DNA of 64,000 nucleotides. It comes from Lichenicoccus sp963693035 (GTDB lineage Bacteria; Pseudomonadota; Alphaproteobacteria; Acetobacterales; Acetobacteraceae). Shown here one piece after another: positions 32,383 to 39,734 of the stretch. Positions within the stretch are counted from its first letter, which is position 1. The number at the start of each line of letters is the position of its first letter. The notes under the pieces were generated by a model. It did not search any database and was not told where the DNA came from. It saw only the letters and a list, made by a program, of their open reading frames with translations. The stretch covers positions 186,001-250,000 of the forward strand of contig CAXMMQ010000007.1 in assembly GCA_963693035.2 (NCBI GenBank), given 5' to 3'. The position numbers were made by a program, and so were the translations under genes.

Positions 32383-34145
32383 GCCTCGCTCCAGGGCGCG
32401 CCGGTGTAGGTCATTCGTAGACTGAACGGCACGCCAGGCGTTGGCATGCCCACGGCCACGATGCTGATGGTGTGCCAGCCCGAGCGCTTGGTGCGGGTCG
32501 TGTGGCCCTGCGTCGCGTCGCCCTGGTCATCGTAGGGCATCATCACCAGGAAGCCCTGGTCATCGGTGATGTGCACCGCGAGATCCGCGCTGTTGCCCCA
32601 GGACGCGTCGTCGATGGTCAGCGTCGACGACAGCCAGGTGCCGGCTGCGGCCCAAATCCGACCGACGGCCAGCGTGCCGGTGGTGATCGGACCGATGTCG
32701 AGGTCGGAGGCGCCGAAGAACGTCTGGTTGGTCTCGCGCGTCGGCAGCGAAAAGCCGCCCTCGACCCCGGGCAGGCCGAAGACGAGGTAGCTCATCCCGT
32801 TATCATTCTCGGGGATGGTGACGGTCAGCGAGCCGTCCTCGGCGGTCCAATGATCGTCCGAGTAACCGCCGTTCCCGGTGTATTCGTGCAGCCGCGTGTT
32901 GCCCGGATAGCGGGTCGCGACGGTGACCGTGTGCGTTGCATACTGATCGTTGTTCGCCAGGACGACGCAGCCGGGCGCCCCCCCGTAGCCGAGCCGCTCG
33001 AAGGCGAACACCTGATAGTCGCTTGAGTCCCGCACCACGAAATCGCCCTGCGCGACCCGCTCGTGGATCCAGACGAGGTTGTCGATCAGCGGCCCGAGCC
33101 CGTAGCACTCCAGTTCCGCGAGGTCGTCGCGTGAGTAGGTCATCGGGTAGCCGGGCAGCGTCATGATAATCGCGTAGACAAGCATCTTGTTGTAGATCGT
33201 CTGCTCGCCCGGAGACGTGTCGGTGTCGGCGCTCTCGGCCCAGGTGATCGCATTGCCGGCGGCTTCAAGGCACCAGCCGATATTCGCGATCTGCCCCATC
33301 CACTCGCGAGAGTTGTTGTCTGCGATGTTCCCGAGGTTGAACTTCGTCGCGAAATCTAGCGCGGAGCCGCGCCAGTTCTGGCTCTCGCAATAGGCTCGGA
33401 TCGCGTCGAGATCGCCGTCGTAGTACTCCCAGAAGACGAACTGGCTCGCGAGGCTCGGAAGCGTCGTGATCGCGAGGACGACGTCGGCGTTCGTGCCCTT
33501 CGCGTCGTCAATCCGCATCCCGTCCGTGCCGAGGGTTGCGACGAGCCACTCGGCGTTCGACTTCGCGCCCTCCCACATGTACCCGGCCGGGTCGGCGTTC
33601 TGATAAGACGGCATCAAGCCGAAGCCGAAGTTACCCTCCTCGTTCGGAACGACGTCGGGCGTAACGCCGCCGACGAAATCGGCCTGCTCCGCAAAGCAGA
33701 GGTTGTGCTTCGGCCATCGTCCCGGCGCGCCGCTGCCGGGCGGACTATAGGTCCCGTCCGCTTGCGTTCCGTCGTACTGATGGAGCACGAGGTCGATATA
33801 GACGTCGGCGCCGTAGCGGTGCGCCACCGCGATCAGTCGCCGTAGATCCTCGGCCGTGCCGAACGCCGTCGCGATCGCGCCCGCCTGGTCCTTCGAGCCG
33901 ATGTCGTAGGGATCGAGCAGATCGTAGCCGCCGGAGAACGGCCCGCTCGCGCCCTTCGTCGAGGGCGGCAACAAAAAGGCGGTGTATCCGCGCGCGACGA
34001 GGCCCGGGATCATCGCGGTCATCCGGGCGTAGGGCGACGTCGTCGCCGTCTTGTCGGCCAGCCAGCCGACCGTGTCGCTGTTTGTGTCGCCCGGCGTCGA
34101 GAGATAGCGCCAGTTGAAGTTGTAGATCACGCCGATGGTACACAC
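32379..34145 (-). CDS. GH13 (alpha-amylase family) glycosidase in tail module (588 aa)
   Basis: The (beta/alpha)8 barrel motifs are visible: ADVYIDLVLHQY (region I), GTDGMRIDDAKG with Arg211 and nucleophile Asp213 (II), FVFWEYYDGD with acid Glu240 (III) and MTYSRDD (IV). The last 170 residues hold the C-terminal beta domain and a jelly-roll-like module. There is no signal peptide, so the enzyme is either virion-bound (spike depolymerase) or released at lysis. The GTG at 34145 lies within AAGGGG; a GTG at 34130 may be the real start. Coupled to the propeller gene. Confidence 0.82.
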   Translation of the reverse strand: MCTIGVIYNFNWRYLSTPGDTNSDTVGWLADKTATTSPYARMTAMIPGLVARGYTAFLLPPSTKGASGPFSGGYDLLDPYDIGSKDQAGAIATAFGTAEDLRRLIAVAHRYGADVYIDLVLHQYDGTQADGTYSPPGSGAPGRWPKHNLCFAEQADFVGGVTPDVVPNEEGNFGFGLMPSYQNADPAGYMWEGAKSNAEWLVATLGTDGMRIDDAKGTNADVVLAITTLPSLASQFVFWEYYDGDLDAIRAYCESQNWRGSALDFATKFNLGNIADNNSREWMGQIANIGWCLEAAGNAITWAESADTDTSPGEQTIYNKMLVYAIIMTLPGYPMTYSRDDLAELECYGLGPLIDNLVWIHERVAQGDFVVRDSSDYQVFAFERLGYGGAPGCVVLANNDQYATHTVTVATRYPGNTRLHEYTGNGGYSDDHWTAEDGSLTVTIPENDNGMSYLVFGLPGVEGGFSLPTRETNQTFFGASDLDIGPITTGTLAVGRIWAAAGTWLSSTLTIDDASWGNSADLAVHITDDQGFLVMMPYDDQGDATQGHTTRTKRSGWHTISIVAVGMPTPGVPFSLRMTYTGAPWSEA

Positions 34146-34151
34146 CCCTTA

Positions 34152-34709
34152 CTAAAACCAGGTCTGCCGGAGCACGGTACGGCTAATGGTGCTTTGGCTG
34201 AGGCCGAATTGGGCGGCCAAAGACACCTGGGATCGACCGGCAGCGAACAACTCTCTGATTTCTACAGCTGTCTCGGCGGTCAGTTTGGCACGGGGGCTCC
34301 GCTCGCCCCGAAGATGTGTGCCGTGCCGGACCATATCGGCGCTATTGTCTTTGTTCGTAGTCCACCGAAGGTTCGTCCAGTGATTGTTGCGCGGATTGCC
34401 GTCATTATGCGCAACGCATGCTCCTAGAAATGGTGGTGGACCCAGGAAAGCTTTCGCCACAAGGCGGTGGACAGTGCAGCCTTTGACCTTTCTGTGAGCC
34501 CGAGATGCTGCGTCCGTAGTAGAACAGGGCGGGGTCAAACCCACTAACGTGTGCCCGTAGTTACCGTATTCCCTCGGCTGTAAGACGTTTCCATAGTAGC
34601 GCCCCCAGCGGTCAGGTACGCATCGGCGGACAACACCGTCCTCGCGCACCTCGTAGTCCGGAAAGCCCTCGACAGGACGCCACTCTAGCGTCAAGTTCTC
34701 GTCAGCCAT
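34152..34709 (-). CDS. HNH homing endonuclease-like protein with NUMOD domains, copy 2
   Basis: A 185-residue protein from ATG 34709: NUMOD4-like start (EWRPVEGFPDYEVREDGVVR), HNH core (VHRLVAKAFLGPPPFLGACV, AHNDGNPRNNHWTNLRWTT) and a C-terminal HTH of the NUMOD/resolvase type (LTAETAVEIRELFAAGRSQV). A GGGGA Shine-Dalgarno precedes it inside a structured leader (34720-34771). Inserted directly upstream of the GH13 gene. Probably mobile by homing, or merely a passenger. Confidence 0.85.
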   Translation of the reverse strand: MADENLTLEWRPVEGFPDYEVREDGVVRRCVPDRWGRYYGNVLQPREYGNYGHTLVGLTPPCSTTDAASRAHRKVKGCTVHRLVAKAFLGPPPFLGACVAHNDGNPRNNHWTNLRWTTNKDNSADMVRHGTHLRGERSPRAKLTAETAVEIRELFAAGRSQVSLAAQFGLSQSTISRTVLRQTWF

Positions 34710-34719
34710 GACATGTCCC

Positions 34720-34771
34720 CGCACGGTGTTGTGGTTAGGACCGCGCAAGGTCTCAACACCGTGCGCGGTCC
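34720..34771 (-). promoter_or_regulatory. Two mutually exclusive RNA hairpins in the leader of HNH copy 2
   Basis: On the transcript, GGACCGCGC (34771-34763) can pair with GCGCGGTCC (34746-34738), 9 bp. Alternatively CGCACGGTGTTG (34765-34754) can pair with CAACACCGTGCG (34731-34720), 12 bp, whose last base abuts the GGGGA ribosome-binding site. The two pairings share bases 34763-34765 and cannot form together. This is the layout of an RNA switch or attenuator controlling translation of the nuclease. Confidence 0.7.
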
Positions 34772-34842
34772 GCCCACTGTACAGTCGGGCTTTCTTCTTG
34801 GCCTTCGAATAATGCCGCTTGACGCTCTATAAACGTTGTCGC

Positions 34843-35199
34843 TCAGGCCGCGGCCGGCGCCTTCAGGCCATTCAGCACGTCGCCTGCTGCCGCCTTCACG
34901 CCGGCGAAAACCGCGTCCTCGCTGGGCAGCGCCAGGCCGAGGACTGATGCGATCTGGTGGAAGGCCGCAATGCTCGCGGTGATCAGCGGGTTGCTCGCCT
35001 CCAGCGTGTCGAGCTTGCTGTGCAGCTCGTCGACCTCGGCGGCCGCATCGGTGCCGGCGGTGACCAAGCCGGTCTGCACGGTGACGTTCACGGGCGCGAG
35101 CTTGCCCGCGAAGGCCATGCCGATCAGCCCGGGCAGGCTCGCCAGCAGCGTCTGCTCGACGGCAGTCATGGCAGGCGCAGCAGTGGTGGTGGTGCTCAT
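34843..35199 (-). CDS. Hypothetical phage protein (118 aa)
   Basis: AGGAGAAC precedes ATG 35199 (MSTTTTAAPAMTAVEQTLLA). The protein is helical with a hydrophobic stretch (LLASLPGLIGMAFAGKLAPV) and a coiled segment (DAAAEVDELHSKLDTLEASN). It may be a small virion or lysis-associated protein. Follows the Rz1-like gene by 14 bp. Confidence 0.55.
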   Translation of the reverse strand: MSTTTTAAPAMTAVEQTLLASLPGLIGMAFAGKLAPVNVTVQTGLVTAGTDAAAEVDELHSKLDTLEASNPLITASIAAFHQIASVLGLALPSEDAVFAGVKAAAGDVLNGLKAPAAA

Positions 35200-35213
35200 G
35201 GTGTTCTCCTGGA

Positions 35214-35420
35214 TCATTGAGCCCGGGCGCAGACCCTTACTGCGTCCCTAAGGCCGAGGTAGTCGGCAATCGCGCGCTGGGTGACGGCTCCGTCGCTCGG
35301 GAGCTCGGCAGCAAGCGCCTGCTGCTCGGCGGGGGTATAGGTGACCAGCACCGGGCAAACCGGAATCGCTGGGCGGACAGCGCAGGCACCGAGCGCCAGA
35401 CACAGCCAAAACGCGCGCAT
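35214..35420 (-). CDS. Putative o-spanin (Rz1-like lipoprotein, 68 aa)
   Basis: A short lipoprotein: LCLALGACA gives a lipobox with Cys13, followed by a Pro-containing stretch (VRPAIPVCPVLVTYTPAEQQ) and ALAAELPSDGAVTQRAIADY ending LGLRDAVRVC, as in many Rz1-type spanins. It starts where the Rz-like gene stops (1-bp contact). The pair would fuse inner and outer membranes in the last step of lysis. Confidence 0.68.
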   Translation of the reverse strand: MRAFWLCLALGACAVRPAIPVCPVLVTYTPAEQQALAAELPSDGAVTQRAIADYLGLRDAVRVCARAQ

Positions 35421-35650
35421 CAGAACGTTCCGTCATTGGCCCGGTGCGCCACGCCGGGCGTGTCGTGCGGCGCATCCGCCTCGGCCTGCGCCATCTGCTG
35501 CTGTTTGATGATCACGCTGGCCTGCGTCGCCTCGTCATGAGCGGCGTCGCCGGCTCGTGTCGCGTTGGTGCCGTCGCTGCGGCCGAACCAGATCAGGCCG
35601 CCGATGGTCACCATCAACATGCCGAACCCGACGAGCCAGACGATCGACAT
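35420..35650 (-). CDS. Putative i-spanin (Rz-like, 76 aa)
   Basis: ATG 35650 gives one N-terminal membrane segment (IVWLVGFGMLMVTIGGLIWF) and a periplasmic helical tail with heptad character (HDEATQASVIIKQQQMAQAE). Size, topology and position just before the Rz1-like gene fit an inner-membrane spanin, though it is short for one. Confidence 0.6.
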   Translation of the reverse strand: MSIVWLVGFGMLMVTIGGLIWFGRSDGTNATRAGDAAHDEATQASVIIKQQQMAQAEADAPHDTPGVAHRANDGTF

Positions 35651-35724
35651 CACGCGCCACCCGTGCGCTGGAAGAACGCTGCCAGCAACATCGCGCAAGC
35701 CATCAGGACGTAGACGACACGCAT
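35650..35724 (-). CDS. Micro membrane peptide (24 aa)
   Basis: ATG 35724: MRVVYVLMACAMLLAAFFQR plus TGGA. A single hydrophobic helix. Its TGA shares a base with the ATG of the Rz-like gene (TGATG), which favours real translation. Too short to assign; a holin-lysis accessory is possible. Confidence 0.45.
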   Translation of the reverse strand: MRVVYVLMACAMLLAAFFQRTGGA

Positions 35725-35725
35725 G

Positions 35726-35806
35726 CTAGTCGATCCTGTTCCAGGCCAGCACCAGCACGGCGAAGACGATGGCGGCCAACCACGCGATCAGCACGACACC
35801 GCTCAC
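35726..35806 (-). CDS. Micro membrane peptide (26 aa), GTG start
   Basis: GTG 35806 (overlapping the previous gene's stop by 4 bp, GTGA) gives VSGVVLIAWLAAIVFAVLVL followed by AWNRID. A single membrane helix. It lies in tight register between the holin-like gene and the next micro-ORF. Confidence 0.45.
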   Translation of the reverse strand: MSGVVLIAWLAAIVFAVLVLAWNRID

Positions 35807-36096
35807 AGCCTGGTCGCCAGCGCGTTCGCGACGCCGGTCACCTTGCGCTGCACGTCGGCGATGCGGCCGCCGTTCGTTGCGATCGCATCCGTATGGGCGC
35901 GAGCCACGTCCTCGATGGCGTCCAGCTTCGGCAGCACCCGCGGGTCCGAAAGCTTCTGCGGCACCGCGATGCACGTCCCCGCGAAAGCCAGCATGGTCTC
36001 GAACTGGCCGTCGGTGAGGACGTGCCGCACGACGCCGATCAGCGCCGCCACCAGCACGCCGACACCGATGATCGTGGTGCTGGTCCAGCCGCGCAT
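35803..36096 (-). CDS. Holin-like membrane protein (97 aa)
   Basis: ATG 36096 gives MRGWTSTTIIGVGVLVAALI, one strong transmembrane segment with a second weaker one (TMLAFAGTCIAV), then a coiled helix (KLDAIEDVARAHTDAIATNG ... VQRKVTGVANAL). Topology resembles class II/III holin-type or Gp-like lysis proteins. Four bases before the next micro-ORF. Confidence 0.5.
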   Translation of the reverse strand: MRGWTSTTIIGVGVLVAALIGVVRHVLTDGQFETMLAFAGTCIAVPQKLSDPRVLPKLDAIEDVARAHTDAIATNGGRIADVQRKVTGVANALATRL

Positions 36097-36100
36097 GGCG

Positions 36101-36271
36101 TCACACGGTGCCGGGGTGGCCGAGCAGCAGCCACACGACGAGGATGACCAGCACCAGCGGCAGCAGGCCGATGGCGTTGAAGCCGCCCTGGCCATAATAG
36201 CCGGCACGGTAGCTTGCACCGCCGCCGCCGAGCGCCAGCACGACCAGGACGATGATCAGGATGGTGATCAT
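36101..36271 (-). CDS. Small two-helix membrane protein, DUF3309-like (56 aa)
   Basis: TAGGAGAATTTG precedes ATG 36271, an excellent site. MITILIIVLVVLALGGGGAS and NAIGLLPLVLVILVVWLLLG are two membrane helices joined by a Gly/Tyr-rich turn (YRAGYYGQGG), the pattern of DUF3309 proteins. Possibly the true holin. Confidence 0.6.
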   Translation of the reverse strand: MITILIIVLVVLALGGGGASYRAGYYGQGGFNAIGLLPLVLVILVVWLLLGHPGTV

Positions 36272-36280
36272 CAAATTCTC

Positions 36281-37489
36281 CTATTTGCCCGGGTTCGCTG
36301 CTGAATACTTTGCGAACGCCGCCTCAATCGTCGCCAGGATTGACGCTGACGTGCCAGTGGAACCCAAGGCAGCCACAACCGCGGCGCTGAGCGTTGTCCA
36401 GCTGTAGGACGTCGATGCGGTCGTGCCGGTGCCGGTAGTTGTGCCGCTCTGTGTGACTGGGAACGTGGCGCTGGTCGCCGTGCCAGGGACCGACAGTTCG
36501 ATCTCGGTCAGGCTGTCGGGCACCGTGGTGAAGTAGGGCTGCAGCGTCTCGGTGCCGTCAGGGCAGTTGTCCCAGTAGGTGCCTATGCCCACCATGCCGG
36601 TGCTGGCGGTCTGCGCGCTGAGGTAGAGCGTGGCATCGCCGCCCGTCTTCTTGACGAAGCTGATCGCCAGCTTGTCGCCGGTCTGCTGTGCGGCCGTGAT
36701 GGTCAGCTCACCGCTGGAACCACTGCCGCTGGATGGCGGCGTGACGGGCGAAACGGGCGCCGTAGGGGTGGTAGGGGCGCTTGTCGCCGCGCCGCCCGCT
36801 TCCGCCACCAGCTTGGCCAGGATGCCGCTGATGCCGCCAGCCGCTGCCTTGTCGGCAAGAGCGATCCACTGCGCGATCTCGATATACATGCCGACAGGGC
36901 TGGTCTCGGTTTCGGCGCCGACACCAAGAACCTGATTGACCCCGCCGTCGGCGTAGTCCTTCGGCACCTGCGAGCCGCTCACCGAGTAGATCTCGGTCTC
37001 GTCGATGTAGAAGGTCAGCACGCCGGGCGCCCAGTCTAGCGTAAAGACATGGTTCTTTGTCATGTCGATGCCGGTGGTGCCGTGGAACAATTGGCCGTTG
37101 TTCCCGCTGGCGCTGCTGCTCCAATAGTGCAGCGTGCTCTGCGTCGTGACCGAGTTGTCCCAGGTCTCGTGCATGTCCATCTCGGTAAACGTGTTCGGCC
37201 TGGTGCTGTCCAACCACGTATCGTCGGCACGCCAAAGTAGCGCGTAGCAGCCGCCCGGCTGATTTGCTCTCTCGTGGCGCAGGATGAAGCTGAACGCGCC
37301 GTAGCCGTGGCCGGCAGATGGGCCCGACGGCATCTCCATAAGGCCCATCTCGCCGTAGTCATTGGTCGGGCCACTGCCGATCAGCAGGCCAGCGCTGCTC
37401 AGGCTCATCTGCGAAGCGTTGCCCCAGAAATGGCTCATCGCTGTGTTGTAGACAGACGAGACAGTGCGGAAGTCTATCGTTAGACTCAT
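36281..37489 (-). CDS. GH16-family glycosidase (laminarinase/lichenase type) in tail module (402 aa)
   Basis: Start ATG 37489 (MSLTIDFRTVSS). The catalytic ExDxxE motif is TEMDMHETWD with Glu103, Asp105 and Glu108, inside a beta-jelly roll (HVFTLDWAPGVLTFYIDETE). A Pro/Thr linker (APTTPTAPVSPVTPPSSGSG) leads to a small C-terminal beta domain. No signal peptide. In a phage this is best seen as a depolymerase for host beta-glucan or exopolysaccharide. Precedes the holin-like genes. Confidence 0.82.
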   Translation of the reverse strand: MSLTIDFRTVSSVYNTAMSHFWGNASQMSLSSAGLLIGSGPTNDYGEMGLMEMPSGPSAGHGYGAFSFILRHERANQPGGCYALLWRADDTWLDSTRPNTFTEMDMHETWDNSVTTQSTLHYWSSSASGNNGQLFHGTTGIDMTKNHVFTLDWAPGVLTFYIDETEIYSVSGSQVPKDYADGGVNQVLGVGAETETSPVGMYIEIAQWIALADKAAAGGISGILAKLVAEAGGAATSAPTTPTAPVSPVTPPSSGSGSSGELTITAAQQTGDKLAISFVKKTGGDATLYLSAQTASTGMVGIGTYWDNCPDGTETLQPYFTTVPDSLTEIELSVPGTATSATFPVTQSGTTTGTGTTASTSYSWTTLSAAVVAALGSTGTSASILATIEAAFAKYSAANPGK

Positions 37490-37502
37490 AGCGACAGCTC
37501 CA

Positions 37503-38159
37503 TTATAAGAGATGGCGCCATGTGCGCCCAGACTTGAGCATGTAGATTGAATTGGCTGACACGCGGTATTGCGCCGCAAGGTCGTCTATCTGACCGCGAT
37601 AGTAGTCTTTCAGGGCTTTCTTGATCTCGCGAGCCTGCGCCTCTGTCAGTCTGGCGTTCGGGTTTTTGCTACCGACTACGTCCGATTGCCGCTTGTTGTT
37701 AGCCTGTGCCTCAGCGTCTGCCCACCGGCAGTTTCCTGGCTCATAGCCGCGCTCGTTATCAATTCGGTCGATAGAAAGTCCCTCGGGGCGCTCTCCCATG
37801 TCTTCCAAGAATGCTTGGAAGCTATTCCACCTGTCGCAGACGGTTATGCCGCGCGCCCCGTACCATTGAAAACTGGGAGACTTCGGGTTACCGCAGCGCT
37901 GCCGCATGCCCTTCCAAATATTCCAAGTCGCCGTCTGGGAACGACCATGCACTCGCCGCCCGATGCTCATCAGTTCTCGCTGCAAACATCCACAACTCTT
38001 TGACGCACCGTTCTTCAAATTTAGACCTGCAACAGTCTTTTGTGTGCCGCACTCACAGCGGCAGAGCCAAAGACAGTTCCTCACACACTTTCCGGCGTAG
38101 CTGAGCACCGCCCAACGGTTGAAAGTCTGTCCTGTCAGGTCGTATTTGTACGGTTGCAC
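37503..38159 (-). CDS. HNH/AP2-type homing endonuclease-like protein, copy 3
   Basis: A 218-residue protein with GTG start 38159. Cys-rich N-terminal domain (WLCRCECGTQKTVAGLNLKN, ASKSCGC), nuclease core (GMRQRCGNPKSPSFQWYGAR, GITVCDRW, LSIDRIDNERGYEPGNCRWA) and a C-terminal HTH (AQYRVSANSIYMLKSGRTW). Same architecture as the gene at 29208 but clearly divergent. The ribosome-binding site GGGGGA is in a hairpin loop (38161-38175). Lies between endolysin and GH16 genes. Confidence 0.85.
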   Translation of the reverse strand: MQPYKYDLTGQTFNRWAVLSYAGKCVRNCLWLCRCECGTQKTVAGLNLKNGASKSCGCLQRELMSIGRRVHGRSQTATWNIWKGMRQRCGNPKSPSFQWYGARGITVCDRWNSFQAFLEDMGERPEGLSIDRIDNERGYEPGNCRWADAEAQANNKRQSDVVGSKNPNARLTEAQAREIKKALKDYYRGQIDDLAAQYRVSANSIYMLKSGRTWRHLL

Positions 38160-38160
38160 G

Positions 38161-38215
38161 GCTTGTCCCCCAAGCTGTGAAGTCGAGCCGGGAAGGTCAT
38201 CACCCTTCTCGGCTC
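38161..38215 (-). promoter_or_regulatory. Structured leader of HNH copy 3
   Basis: On the transcript an 11-bp hairpin with one mismatch (GAGCCGAGAAGG ... CCTTCCCGGCTC, 38215-38185) is followed by GCTTG-GGGGA-CAAGC (38175-38161), which exposes or traps the Shine-Dalgarno in its loop, 1 nt before the GTG start. Phage homing nucleases elsewhere are known to be silenced by such hairpins. Confidence 0.6.
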
Positions 38216-38253
38216 GGCGATTCTACACTTGCAGCATTCTCCAAGTATAGCCG

Positions 38254-38943
38254 CTAAGCGACTGGAATAGCCAAGCCGTAGGCCGCCATCTGGCGTGCGT
38301 TCACGCGGTTGAGCCAGCCGGCGCCAAACTCGCGATAGTCTGGCAGGCTGCGGTAGTACGCGGACTGACGCGCGTTCAGCGCCGTGATCACCAGCAGCGC
38401 GATCTGCGCCGGATGCGCCGCGATCGCCTTCTGTGTCTGCGGCCCGATGACGCCGTCGGTCTTGATGCCGAGCGCCTGCTGCAGGCCGTGCACCGCATTG
38501 GCATCGGCCTGCTCGAGCAGCGCCGCCGGCTTCGAGATACCGAGCGCGGCCAACGTGGCCGGGCCGATCCAGCCATCCTGCTTCACGCCGAGGACGTGCT
38601 GCAGGATCCGCGCGCTGGCGGCCGCACCGGCGTTGAACGCCATGTCGGCGACCATCAGGTCGACACCGGCCGGCAGGCTGGCACCCGAGATCGGCAGCCA
38701 GTAGAGCACCTGGTAGATCGAGCGCACGGTCGGCGCCGCGATCGCCGCCATATCCTCGGCGGTGATTGCGACCGGGGCGAGAAAAGCGATCAGGACGGGC
38801 GCCGAGATGCCGCAGTTGGTGCCGATCAGGGTCCCCTGCCCGCACACGCCGCTCGACCAGTTGCCAGCGTCGTCGGGATCCTTAGACAGGCCGCCCTCGG
38901 CCTTCATGGTCCAGGCAAGGATGGTCTCGAACGAAGCCTGCAC
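38254..38943 (-). CDS. Endolysin: GH108 muramidase with peptidoglycan-binding domain (229 aa)
   Basis: TMKAEGGLSKDPDDAGNWSS (residues 12-31) holds the catalytic Glu16 in the EGG motif of GH108 (ZliS-type) muramidases, followed by the family's helical domain (VDLMVADMAFNAGAAASARI) and a PG_binding_3 part (VLGVKQDGWIGPATLAALGI, GIKTDGVIGPQTQKAI). It has no signal peptide, so it should depend on a holin. It starts a transcript after the terminator at 38958. Confidence 0.88.
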   Translation of the reverse strand: MQASFETILAWTMKAEGGLSKDPDDAGNWSSGVCGQGTLIGTNCGISAPVLIAFLAPVAITAEDMAAIAAPTVRSIYQVLYWLPISGASLPAGVDLMVADMAFNAGAAASARILQHVLGVKQDGWIGPATLAALGISKPAALLEQADANAVHGLQQALGIKTDGVIGPQTQKAIAAHPAQIALLVITALNARQSAYYRSLPDYREFGAGWLNRVNARQMAAYGLAIPVA

Positions 38944-38957
38944 AGGCGCCTCGCAAG

Positions 38958-39011
38958 AAAAAGGCGACCCGAAGGCCGTCTTGCTCAGTCGTCGGGTTGC
39001 GCGGGTCGCCT
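38958..39011 (-). terminator. Rho-independent terminator between gp39027 and endolysin
   Basis: Minus strand AGGCGACCC (39011-39003) pairs with GGGTCGCCT (38970-38962) and is followed by a T run (38962-38958). The 32-nt loop can itself fold. It partly insulates the lysis and fibre genes from the structural genes upstream. Confidence 0.75.
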
Positions 39012-39026
39012 AGGGGCGAGCGGCCG

Positions 39027-39215
39027 TCACTCGCACTCGCCGGTGTCGCAGTTTCGGAAATCGGTGCCGGGATCAGACGGGCTGGATGGCGCTGGAGCGG
39101 GTGCCAGCCCGAGCACGGCCAGCAGGTCGTTGATGACGCCGGCACGCGCGGGCTGCGCGGCGATCAGGCACGAGACAGTAGCTGCGACAGCGGCAGCGAA
39201 CATCAGACGACGCAT
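39027..39215 (-). CDS. Small secreted protein (62 aa)
   Basis: A signal peptide (RRLMFAAAVAATVSCLIAAQ, cleavage near ARA) and a 37-residue mature part, Pro-rich and ending with two Cys (DFRNCDTGECE). Unknown function; the mature part could be anchored or disulfide-linked. Confidence 0.5.
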   Translation of the reverse strand: MRRLMFAAAVAATVSCLIAAQPARAGVINDLLAVLGLAPAPAPSSPSDPGTDFRNCDTGECE

Positions 39216-39224
39216 GATGGTCTC

Positions 39225-39734
39225 CTAGTGCGAGGGGTTCGGATCGTAGGGCAACGTCGTCACGGCGACCCCGGATCGACCGAGATCGTCGTGCAGCACG
39301 GTCGACCGGGCGGTGAGGACGCCGGACATCGGGCCGCAGCCGGGTAGCGAGACGGTCTGCTGCAGAACCCAGTCGGTGCGGGGCTCTGTATCGCGCGGGA
39401 TAGGGATCTCGAACGGTGTGCCAAACCCGGCCATGGCGCTGTCGGTCAGCACCTGGATCTTGGTGCCCGGCAGATCGCAATCTCGGCTTGTGCATAGCCG
39501 CTGCATCATCTTGGGAATGCAGCCCGGTGGCACGATGATCTTCTCGTTGATCAGCAGGTCATCGCCCGCATGCACGGGCCCCACGATCGTCGCGTTGCGG
39601 ATGTCAGGCTTCTCGCTGGCGAGCTCAACGCCCAGGACGGTTCCGGCAACCACCAGGGCGGCCGCGGCGCCGCCGAACAGCGCCCAGGTCGACCACTTCA
39701 GCAGCAGAAAGGCCTGGGTGCTGAACGTGCTCAT
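39225..39734 (-). CDS. Membrane-anchored hypothetical protein (169 aa)
   Basis: ATG 39734 (MSTFSTQAFLLLKWSTWALF) with one transmembrane segment (GGAAAALVVAGTVLGVELAS) and a periplasmic beta domain with four Cys (PPGCIPKMMQRLCTSRDCDL, LPGCGPM). Overlaps the upstream gene by 4 bp. Possibly superinfection exclusion or envelope-modifying. Confidence 0.5.
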   Translation of the reverse strand: MSTFSTQAFLLLKWSTWALFGGAAAALVVAGTVLGVELASEKPDIRNATIVGPVHAGDDLLINEKIIVPPGCIPKMMQRLCTSRDCDLPGTKIQVLTDSAMAGFGTPFEIPIPRDTEPRTDWVLQQTVSLPGCGPMSGVLTARSTVLHDDLGRSGVAVTTLPYDPNPSH

